This document shows, one piece after another, positions 12,683 through 22,436 of a DNA stretch of 64,000 bases. This stretch comes from Brasenia schreberi. Lineage: Eukaryota; Streptophyta; Magnoliopsida; Nymphaeales; Cabombaceae. Each line of letters opens with the position of its first letter. Within the stretch, counting starts at the first letter, position 1. The translations under genes were made by a program, and so were the position numbers. Under the pieces are notes generated by a model, which was not told the DNA's origin, searched no databases, and was given only the letters and a program-made list of their open reading frames with translations. The stretch is taken from the NCBI GenBank assembly GCA_036023115.1, contig JAYKKT010000074.1, positions 5,901,501 through 5,965,500 on the forward strand, in the 5' to 3' direction.

Positions 12683-14035
12683 AAATAAAAAGTAAGTAAA
12701 AAGTAAGCTTGTATTTCTTATCGGTTTGAGATCATTGCAGGTGATTTAGCATATTTCCTTGTGCATATATTCCACAAACCCTACATTTACACATCACAAG
12801 ATATGGTGAGAAATGAACAATCAAAGAATCAAGATTGGCAGCTGGAGGATAGGCTTAATAATCCTATTGGATTAAGCTTCCAATCAATAAAACCCTATGA
12901 GGAGTCCTACCAGCCTTGCAGCTACAAAATTTGCCTTGGGCGGATTGATCGATACCCAAATACAAGTTTCCTCAACTGTTAAGGCTATTTTTAAACTTTC
13001 CGGGGTCTAAACGAGCATCCCAAAATGTAAACTTGAGCTTTTCTTTAGGTTCTTCATAGGGATCAGACTTTAATTTAAATTAAATTATGCTACCATACGT
13101 TTTACATAATGCAATAATGTTGGTGGGAATTTCGAAGGGAGGTTCGTTAGTTTCATCGCTTTGTGATTTTCATCTCAGGCTTTATTTATCATGGAAATAA
13201 CCAGACACATTCGTGTTTGGCCACTTGGTTGCTATTGAGCTCGAGGCTGCGGAACGCGCATGGCCATGGTATCCCGGCCCCTGAGAAGGAATGCGTGGGC
13301 CGCCATTGCCACTGGAAGCACTCACATCCCACTTTCACATGAACTAAAGGTAGTTGCTATCGTGCAACTTACACTAGTCAACACGACGCATCTGACTGAC
13401 AGCAGTGCTGTTTGTGGTACCTTTGCAGACGCCTGTCCACTGGTTTCATGTAAATCCGAAAGCATTATGCACATGTCTTCTCTCAATCTTTGTCCATGAT
13501 CGAGTCTCTTTCTCTTGTGGCTATGTAGATTAAGATAATATCCCTTTCAGCTTCATTTGATGGTGACTGAAGGTTAAAGCGAAAGGTTACGGATTAGATC
13601 CGTATAAAGGGCCATCTTGCTAAAGTGGAAGACCTTTTTAATTTGCTGGTGGCACTCAAATGCATGGTTGTTCTTATCTTGGACTGATGAACATGCGGTT
13701 TGGATGCTTTATAAGTTTCCATAGTATTTCACTAGTACAGTATCATCATGTTGATCTAAGCTGCCTCTTAAATACCTTAGCAACCGGGTGTCATGCATTC
13801 CCTTACATAGATAGCTTTACAATAAAAGTGGACAACTTTTTTGGGTCTTCTATTATGGGCTACGATGTTGCTACAGCACTTTAGGTATTGTCCAGGCACG
13901 AGTTAGTATTTCCTGCATGACTGATCTAAAAGTCCTCGTGTTACACCCTTTACTGACTAGGGAAAGGACTTTGATTTTCGTATTGCTGGGTCTTAGTTGA
14001 GGCCTGTTTTAGCTATACCTGTAAGGAAAGGCACC

Positions 14036-14320
14036 AAAGCATAAGCTCACTGGTAGGGCTCTCTGACGCTCACTTGCAGGTCGAGAGTTCTATTTTTGGG
14101 AATGCATGTGTGTTGTGTTAGGCTTCAGCCTCCCATTGAAACCAAAAAGCAAAAAAGTGGCTGCTAGTTCGATTTGTTGGGGGTGTATGCACGAGTCTGC
14201 TAAGCTTCTGCCTCCCATTGAAACTAAAAAAACGTAATCCCACTTCAATTCCTAAGGGGTGTGTGCATGTGTGTATTTGGCTTCGCCCAGCCATTGAAAC
14301 CAAAAAAAGGTAACCTTTTG
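14036..14320 (+). mobile_element. SINE-like element with a three-fold tandemly repeated 3' part
   Basis: A tRNA-like head with tagggctct and a B-box-like ggtcgagagttc is followed by three tail modules, each ending in a version of ggcttcagcctcccattgaa plus an A-rich run (ends near 14155, 14230 and 14310). The modules are about 75-85 bp apart. They create a spurious minus-strand frame in which the tail peptide recurs. Confidence 0.55.
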
Positions 14321-15311
14321 CAAGTGATGCTCTATTATCACCGTCCACTAGAAGAATGATTTTTCTTTGTTTAGATAAAAGGAGAACTAGTTACTACATC
14401 AAGACAGTGAACTGAATTTGTGTGTGTGTGAGAGAGAGAGAGAAAGAGCGAGAGAGAAAGAAAGAGAGCACTATTGTGGGTGAGAAGATTGGCTGCCATG
14501 TGCATAGAACGCATCTTCCTTCTACATAGAGAGGCAGACATGATTGAGTCATCCAGCCGAATTAATGATCTAACACCAAATTGTAAGGCATTTTTGCTGT
14601 ATGATATGGTGCTGGGCACTAAGGCGGTTTTTATCAAGTGGCAGTGGACCCAAGTCCCCCTCCCGGATGTTTCCGTGTAACCTTGTGATTCGTAAAGCAT
14701 TTGAACAAACTCAGATCCTGTGAAAGATCACATGAGATATCACAGGATCCCTTCTCAGAAATGCCTGAGCTTCAACGGCAACATCAGGGTACCTAGAGGC
14801 CCTGGAATTGATCTTCAGTATTTTGCAGCACATCCTCTACATGCACGTCAAGAACAGTGAGCAAGTGCTTCTCGGACGAACAAGTTAGAAATCTTCTTTG
14901 CAGAAGAGCTGTGCTCAGAGGATCGATCCTCCGGCTAAAGGAAAATGCACATTCAAACCTCAAATGGGTACTGTGTGATCCATCAGCGATGCACAAGGGC
15001 TACCTGCACAATGTTTTCACGTAGATGGTTCAAGTGGCTTACCCCTTTGACTCACAAGTGCCAAACCACACTTAAAACGATCGCTCTGAAAGTAGCGAAC
15101 AGTGCACAGACTGCATATTGTTATTAGATGGATATAGCTCCATCTATGATCCTCAATAGTGTGTTAGGCCACTGTACCTATGACTGCTCAAACTTCCTCT
15201 GCTGCTAGGTTTGCCCTTTTGAGCTTCCATGATCATTTTAACACAATTATTGAGTGATCATTGGGATGACATAACTCCGTATTTCTCAATAGTTAAAACA
15301 AGAAAACGATC
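14321..15311. other. Intergenic, GA-rich repeat and unclassified DNA
   Basis: A purine-rich (GA)n stretch lies at about 14427-14468. The rest has no recognised gene. The phrase cttcctctgctgctagg near 15192 reappears at 16934 in slightly changed form, showing that this host sequence is locally duplicated. Confidence 0.45.
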
Positions 15312-16617
15312 AAGAAATTCAGGTACCTACAACAACAACTAAGCCTTTTCCCATTCTAGACGGGGTCGTCTACATAGATTCTTTGTTTCCACATAGCTCT
15401 ATCATGTGCCATGTTAGCAGTTAACTCACAATAAGCTAGATCATTCTTTATTGTTTCTTTCCAAAACTTTTGTGGTCGTCCTCTACCTCTTTTAATACTT
15501 TCAAAATTTAGTTTTTCATACCTTCTTATAGATTCTTCTTTTGATCTTTCTTTATATGTCCAAACCATCTTAAACGATGTTCTCTCATTTTATCCTCTAT
15601 TGGTGTCACTCCTAATTTGTTTCTAATAACCCCATTATGTATACGATCTTTTCTTCTATGACCGCTCATCCATCTCAACGTCTTTATTTGACACAGACAT
15701 CTTTTGTACATGTTGATGGTTAACTGCCCAACACTCAGAACCATAAAACATGATAGATCTAACTCCTCTTTTTCCAAGGTTCTCCAAAGAACCTCCCAAA
15801 GTACTCTATCGTAAGTTTTTTTCTAGATCAATAAATATCATGTGAAGGTCTTTTTTTTTTTCCTCTACAATGTTCCATCAGACATCTCAAAAGGTGAATC
15901 GCTTAAATAGTAGATCTGCCTGGCATGAATCCAAATTGGTTCTCTATTGTACTTGATACTTATCTTAACCTACGTTCAATAATTCTTTCTCATAATTTCA
16001 TAGTATGGCTCATTAACTTAATACCTCGATAATTCGCACAATTCTGAATGTCTCCCTTGTTCTTATATATGGGTATAAGTGTACTCGCTCTCCATTCTTC
16101 GGGCATCTTTTGGTTTCTTCATATTTCATTAAATAGTTTTATGAGCGAGTAATTCCTATTTCTCATAGTATTTTCCAAACTTCTATAGGAATATTGTCTG
16201 CTTTCACTTCATTCTTTTGAATACGTCAGTGGAAATTGTGGTTTATATACTTTTCTGATTTGGCTAACTCTCCTAAGCTAATACTAACATCTTTATTTTC
16301 ATTAAAAAACTTATAAAAATAGTTTTTCCATCTATTTCTTATATCATCATTTGTCACTATAATTTTTTCATACTAGTATTTTATGCATCTAACAAAATTA
16401 AGATGCATCTAACATCATTCGAGCTCTGTAGCACGTTGCTAAGCGGTGACGCCCCAAAGCAATGCTCATAATTTGTGTAATCCATGATATAAAAATCCGA
16501 CAAAGTTTTATGTTGACTGTCAGAAGCCTAACACAACCCTCCTCCTTTATCTGGGCTTGGGACCGGCAATGCAAGGGTGATCCCTTACATGGGCAAGGTT
16601 AAGAAATTCACATACCT
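15312..16617 (-). mobile_element. RTE-clade LINE, internally deleted, with target-site duplications
   Basis: Read on the minus strand, the element ends in a (GTT)n tail at 15329-15340, after the conserved RTE 3' end. Reverse-transcriptase fragments in broken frames lie at 15356-15777 and onward to about 16400. The 5' part (about 16410-16600) is untranslated-looking sequence containing a caagcccagataaaggagg head. The flanks 15312-15328 (aagaaattcaggtacct) and 16601-16617 (aagaaattcacatacct) match at 15 of 17 positions and are read as the TSD. The endonuclease half of the ORF is missing, so the 5' leader joins directly to mid-ORF sequence. Confidence 0.8.
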
Positions 16618-16747
16618 GCATGATTTAAACAAGAGAACATTTACGCTGGCATTAATGTGACCGTGCTCATTATCAACCTCAAACTTAATTCCTTAATTGC
16701 ATTTTTCACAAAACAGTAAGTAAACTGTGAATCTATCTATAGATAAA

Positions 16748-17012
16748 GGAATTAGTTTAATACATAACGGTCCCATAGGTCACAACGTTTGAATCATAAA
16801 CAACCATGTTTATTTAGCTGGTTCAGTTGAAGGGCATTAAGAAAATAGAAAAGGACGTTAACAACATATGCTGCATAGTATGACTACTAACGAGAATGGT
16901 AGCAACATTTTCATTATCTACTTAATTGACCGCTTCCTCTGCAACTAGGTTTGCCTTTTATCGGAATTAGTTTAATACATCACGCTCCCATAGGTCACAA
17001 CATTTGAATATC
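16748..17012 (+). repeat. Tandem duplication of host sequence, second copy interrupted
   Basis: The phrase ggaattagtttaatacat with cccataggtcacaac occurs at 16748-16790 and again at 16967-17008, about 218 bp apart. Copy 1 continues uninterrupted from 16791 to 16966. Copy 2 breaks at about 17012, and its continuation (catgtt..., cagttgaagggcatta) is found at 20667-20800, on the far side of the hAT-containing insertion. Confidence 0.8.
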
Positions 17013-17352
17013 AAATGCACAATATCGTACGATATAGTGTAATTTATTTATCTAATGCTATAAAAAATCAGAAAAAATATTAATAAATCTACTGCCTAAA
17101 AAATTTTAAAATTAATGGACTGCAAATATCTAACACAATAAACATTAAATAAAATCTAATCCAAAAACTTGATTCGAATGAAAAAGTGAGAAGAGAACTA
17201 AGAGTTGCAATTGTAAGTTTGCAGTTAAGGGCTTATAACATCATTAAATACAAACGACAAAGTTACACACTACACAAAGTTAAACTGAAGAAAGTCTAAA
17301 ACCAAAAGTTAGAATACAACTATCATCCACCAAAATATAAAAAATACAACAA

Positions 17353-19640
17353 TCATTCATTGACTTGTTCCACAAAATATGGATCATAATCAACAAAAGC
17401 ATCATCTCCATCTTTCTCCTCTATAAGAAAATCCACCAATATAACACCTTCCACATCATCATCTTCAATTTATAAAGGTGCTTCTATTGTTCTCCAGTTT
17501 TTATCCTCTAAATTGATAGGGGCTCCTACTCTTTGACCCAATCATCAACAATTTCAACATTTTCATAACTCACTGAGTCCTATAGCAAACTCCGGTCTCA
17601 AGCCCAGATAAAGGAGGGTTGCGTTAGGCTTTTGATAACCAGTGTAAAATTTTGTTAGATTTACTTACCATGGATTCTACAAATTATGATAGGGCTACGT
17701 AGAAACAAATAATCGACCCCATCTAGTATAGGAAAAGGCTTTGTTGTTGTTGTACTGAGTTATATAGCACCTTCCTTGCCCTTTTTATATCTATTTGCAT
17801 CGTTTATAAAGCAAACAAAAAAATACAATTGTAAAATAATATTATATACTCATTAATTATTATTATTAATAAGAACAAAGGAGCAATAAATATATCTTTT
17901 AAATTATTAGCTTTGTCTTAACTTAATATTATAAGTGATATATACCAAATCACAAAGATGAGCATGCTCCGGTATGTTTCTCTTATTCATTTGAATGCAT
18001 TAAAAACTAACTCTAATTTCTTTTGCATCAACTCGAGTGCATGTTTAGCTTAATATATATTGAGCAAACCTCAACAAGTTTTGTGCATCTATACCAAAGT
18101 GAGCCCACAATTCATCTAAAATAAAACACAATAATAAGAAACACTCAAAGTTAATCAATTTTAAATCAAATAATTGATTACGTATCAAATATCAATAAAA
18201 ACAAATCATAACTGACTACATCTAAGAGCGGAGTTGTACTCCAATCGACCTTACAAAATCTTCAGCACTATGTATATAATTAATTAACTCTAAATAGATG
18301 TTACACATTACATATGAATCTTGTATAAAGTCAATTGTATTTAATATTTTCTTTTTTACTTCTTCATCCACTACAAAGTTAGGAGAAAATCTAACGAGGG
18401 GTTAAGAAAATATGCAACCGCGTGCAAATCATGATGTATTCATCAATTCCAACGTGCATCAGTACACTTTCAAACCTTCTTTAGAAGTGACCGTTTGTGA
18501 TAAGGTTTTACTTCTATTTCAATTTAGCCTTATCCATTGCATTATATATATAAGGCATTGCAACCTATCATTCTCATTACCTTAACCAAAGGTAATGTCC
18601 TCATAAAAATGTTAATGTAATTTTTTTTAAAATTAGTATTAAAAACAACTAACAAACAATCTCCTCCCTCTTACTCAACCAACTAATACAACCTCATTCA
18701 TCAAATACAAATATTTTTTCAATACATTTTTATGTATAATAAGTCTTTAAAGAATAATAACATTCATAGCAAATTTTATCACCGAAAATCTAATCAACTC
18801 CTTGAACTTAGATCCTCAAGCATTAAGTCTATGCAATGTGCAAGACATAGAGTTTATACTAAGGATGGATGGTTCGACTCAAGCATCTTACTAATTGTTC
18901 TAGAATTTGTAGCATTATCAATAATGAATTGAATAATATTTGTAATACCTATATCTTAACAACTTAAAAAATGAGTAAATTATATGTAATTTTATATATG
19001 GAACAAGTCATATGATTTCAAAAACAATGTCTTGTTAGAGCAGTGGACCAAAAAATTCACCAATGATCTATATTGACAATTTGTCCATCTATCAGCCATA
19101 ATAAAACAACACGTAAACTTTCGTGACTCCCTAAATTCATAATTTCGTTCATGAATAATATTAACCCATTTTTATAGTAACTTACTCCTCAAAGCATGAT
19201 AAGTAGGAACCCTATAACATAATCTCACACTGACAATAACATGTGTTATATTTTTAAAGAAAAATGAATTTACAACATTAAAAAGAACTAATTTTCATTA
19301 AAAATTCAACACACTTCATATCTACTTTGTGAATTATCTCGTTTGAAGCTATAGTTGATCTAATGTCTCATTAAACTCATGAGAAAAAAATGAATGCATC
19401 CCACTAGCCCTACAAGTAGGAACTCTTGAAGTATAAGAACACACTCCACTATTACTACCATAAGAACTTACACTTTTTCCCTTATCTCATCTTTTCCTTG
19501 TCTCTTTGTCCGTCTCTTCTTCTTCCTCGACTCCACCATAAAATTATTCACAGCCACCTATTTTTGTCCTCTCTCAACCAATGATCTTTTTCTCTCATTT
19601 ATAGCCTCCAATACCGCTCAATTTCATACTTTGTTGTTTT
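17353..19640 (-). pseudogene. hAT transposase (DUF659 and dimerisation domains), decayed
   Basis: No long open frame remains, but reading three minus-strand frames recovers family landmarks in the correct order. RVPTYHALRS and MADRWTNCQYRSLVNFLV (near 19070-19220) fit the DUF659 region. IIDNATNSRT and LCLAHCIDLMLEDL (near 18790-18930) fit the catalytic-domain wording of plant hAT proteins. DARWN and HDLHAVAYFLNPSL (near 18370-18470) precede the C-terminal domain. FAQYILS and HLCDLVYITYNIKLR (near 17900-18080) fit the hAT dimerisation domain. An acidic tail ends in VNE and a stop at 17353. Stops and frameshifts are frequent, and a 166-bp element at 17588-17753 separates the tail from the dimerisation domain. 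It is certainly non-functional. Confidence 0.8.
17588..17753 (+). mobile_element. 166-bp RTE-ended mini-element
   Basis: The 5' part (ctcaagcccagataaagg, then ttgcgttaggcttttga) matches the 5' head of the RTE copy at 15329-16600 in the opposite orientation. The 3' part (agaaacaaataatcg, ccatctagtataggaaaagg, then (TTG)n) is the RTE 3' end. Nothing coding lies between. Flanks 17572-17587 (actgagtcctatagca) and 17754-17769 (actgagttatatagca) match at 14 of 16 positions, a LINE-type TSD. It sits inside the hAT transposase relic, so it inserted after the hAT element. Confidence 0.75.
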
Positions 19641-20666
19641 GAGCTCACAATAAAAAACTAAGTCACACAGACACCTCTAAGAGGTGGAGTATCGACCCCG
19701 ACACAGGTGTGACACTGACATTGTATCGGTGCGGCATGGTAAAAAAAAATTGCAAAAATAAAAAAAAATTTAGAAAGCATTGCTTTGGGGCATTCCCGCG
19801 AGCGACGGCCTACAAAACCCGAATGTGTGTTATATGTATTATGATGAAATTAGTAGTTATTTACCGTTTATGTGTTTTGCTTTAATATAAAGTTGTGTAC
19901 TTACTATTGTCATATACTTATGTTAATTAATGTCTCACTTATTTTTGCTTGAATATTATATATAATATATAATATTATATACTCTAGTTGTGTCGCCGTA
20001 CTCAAAAATTTTGAAATTTGCCGTATCCCGCACCCGCACCTGTGTGATATAGATAAAAAGTACTAACATCCTTCTCGATTCCTACAAGAAATACTTAAAG
20101 ACATGCACTTGTTCACAAGCTTTTACCTTCGTATTCTTGGATGCAATAAATACTGGATTGGCCCGATCGGAGGCCATTAAGTCAAGGAGAGATAAATTGA
20201 TAACCAACAAGAAAAAAAAGTCAAGGAGAGATAAATTGATAATCACCAAGAAGAAAAAAGTTTTTAGATGGTAAAGAATCACAAAATCTGTGAAAACTCC
20301 AAATTTTTTCAAGTGAGAAATTGGGTGAAATGAAAAAAGGAGAGCATTGCACGAATTGACAAAAACCCTAAAGATGAGGAAAGAGATAGAGATTCGGTGA
20401 GATTTATTCATGAAATCAATAAAATCGTAGATAGGGAAAGAGTTTGGGAGTAAAGAGTTGGGTGAAAAGGAATTTGGGAAGACACATGTAAAAATTTTGA
20501 ACTTCTAATTTTGGGTATATATATCCAACCATATGTGGCCGTATCATACAATACGGCATGATAAATCGCACAATGTGATACACATACCTATATCGTGTTA
20601 TTCTCTTGAATGATACACGATAAAATCGTATTGTATCATGCGATACGATACAATTTTAATAACCTT

Positions 20667-22436
20667 ATCATAAACCATGTTGATCTAGGTGATACAGTTG
20701 AAGGGCATTAGAAAATAGAAAAGTAAAGCATATGCTGCATAGTGTGACTGCTAACCACAATTGTTGTAAAATTCCCACTAACTATTTAACTGACCACTAG
20801 AGTCCATGAAGTGACACTATCAGCATGCTACATATATGACTTTGAAGTACATAAACAAACTCCCATACTGAAATGATCAGCCAAGTAAAAACCAATAATT
20901 AAATGCATAAATGCAATTCTTTCTACTTGCAAAAATGTTCGCCATTAGCTAATTAAATGAACAAGTTGCTGCTCTGCTCTGAAGTTTCGTTACAGATGTT
21001 AACATTCTGAAATGGAAACAAGTAAATTACAAGCCAATATTTATGAACAGCCACTGGTCATAAGAAAATTTTCACCATTTTCTTCAAAACGTCAGTATAA
21101 CCAACATACCGTTTCACTCTAGCTCACATTGCTTCACGTACCAAAAATTGAGTAAAGCTAGTTTGCATCAGTGGAACGGAATATTTGATTCAGTTCCAAC
21201 AAGTGGAGATAGAGCAGTTGCTAAGAAACTTGTATCAATCACATCCTCTCTTCCGCTTCCCCTGTCCAGTTTGGTGTCCCATTAATAAACAGTGCATATT
21301 TTAATTAATATACTTTCGTGACATATTTTTAGTTGCCATTGCCGTCTATCTTGCATCATACCTTCTGCTTTGTGCATTGCTTCAAGCATCCGTTTCATAT
21401 TCTAGTAGCAATGTTAAAAGACTTGGATAAATTACCAAGTAAACAATGCAACAAGCAAGAAGATATCTCAAGATTACCATTCCCACACGATAATAAATGT
21501 TAATAAAAATAACACAATCACAAACATGTTTGCCCTGCAGGAACGCAGCTGCTTTAAATGAATGATACATTTGCGGGAAGTGCAACAAGAACACAACGTA
21601 GCAAATAATCTGTAGCAACAGTAGCATATCAAATCTTCACAATGCATGTAAAAAAGCATCTTCATTTTACAGATTGCTTGAACAAAGGACGGTTACATGT
21701 GCACGGTTTACATGGTGAGAAGTAAAAAGGTCAAGAAGTTCCAATGGCATCAATTCTGTGATAAATGCAAAAGGTGACGTTGATTTTCAATTCCCCAGCT
21801 TCTGCTACATGTTGAACAAGATGTGTCGCAAACCAAACTACAGCAGATGGAGAATCCATAAGTCAGCCTGTCGTGTATCTGGGTGGATCCCTAACTTTTA
21901 CAGAAGACTCAATTGCAAAGAACTTTAGTCTTATTTCGAGATGATACAAAATAATATGAATATGCAACTTGAGTGCATCAAAGAAACTCCAAAGGTTTCT
22001 TCATGTAACCATATAGAATATTAATCGTGAGGCAGAATATAACAAGCAACTAGAAGCTTCCCCTGTTTCCTTGTAAATAAAAAATTTAATACAGGATCAG
22101 ATCTTACAAAAGATCACCTGAAAAGTTGAGAGATCACTGTCCCCAGAATACATAAGGAGACCTTCACCTACACTAGGTCATCCTGTTTTATGTTTTGAAC
22201 TTTCATGAGCCTGAAAATGTTATTAATGACAAAAGGAAAACAAATAGATCCATAACGAAGATGGCCTGGTAATTCAATTCAAGCAAAAGAACAGAAAATG
22301 AGAAACAAAAGGAGTCTCTGGCTACTCATCATTCATATTGAAACAGAAGCTTACATTTTGGACAACATTTGGTTCTTTGATTTGGTAGTCAAGAAAATGG
22401 AACCATAAGAGTGCGTGAAGCTCCACTATCTCCCAA
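20667..22436. other. Host repeat continuation, then PPR gene 3' flank
   Basis: 20667-20800 is the continuation of the split host repeat. 20800-22320 holds no gene that I can recognise. The last part, below 22437, would include the 3' untranslated region of the PPR gene. Confidence 0.4.

Larger units (their letters stand above)
17013..20666 (-). mobile_element. hAT-type DNA transposon insertion (dead)
   Basis: The block splits copy 2 of a host tandem repeat whose intact copy 1 (16791-16930) shows the empty arrangement, which defines the insertion to within a few bases. Inside is a minus-strand hAT transposase relic (17353-19640). The ends carry AT-rich text with repeated atcgta/gatacgata wording (17021-17040 and 20560-20655) that may be remnants of terminal inverted repeats. 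An 8-bp TSD is no longer clear; only atc is shared at the borders. A further RTE-like fragment (gcattgctttgggg) is at about 19775-19812. Confidence 0.75.

Noticed and set aside
14118..14348. 76-codon minus-strand frame with an internal repeat
   Set aside because: The repeat is the tandem SINE tail translated, not a protein repeat.
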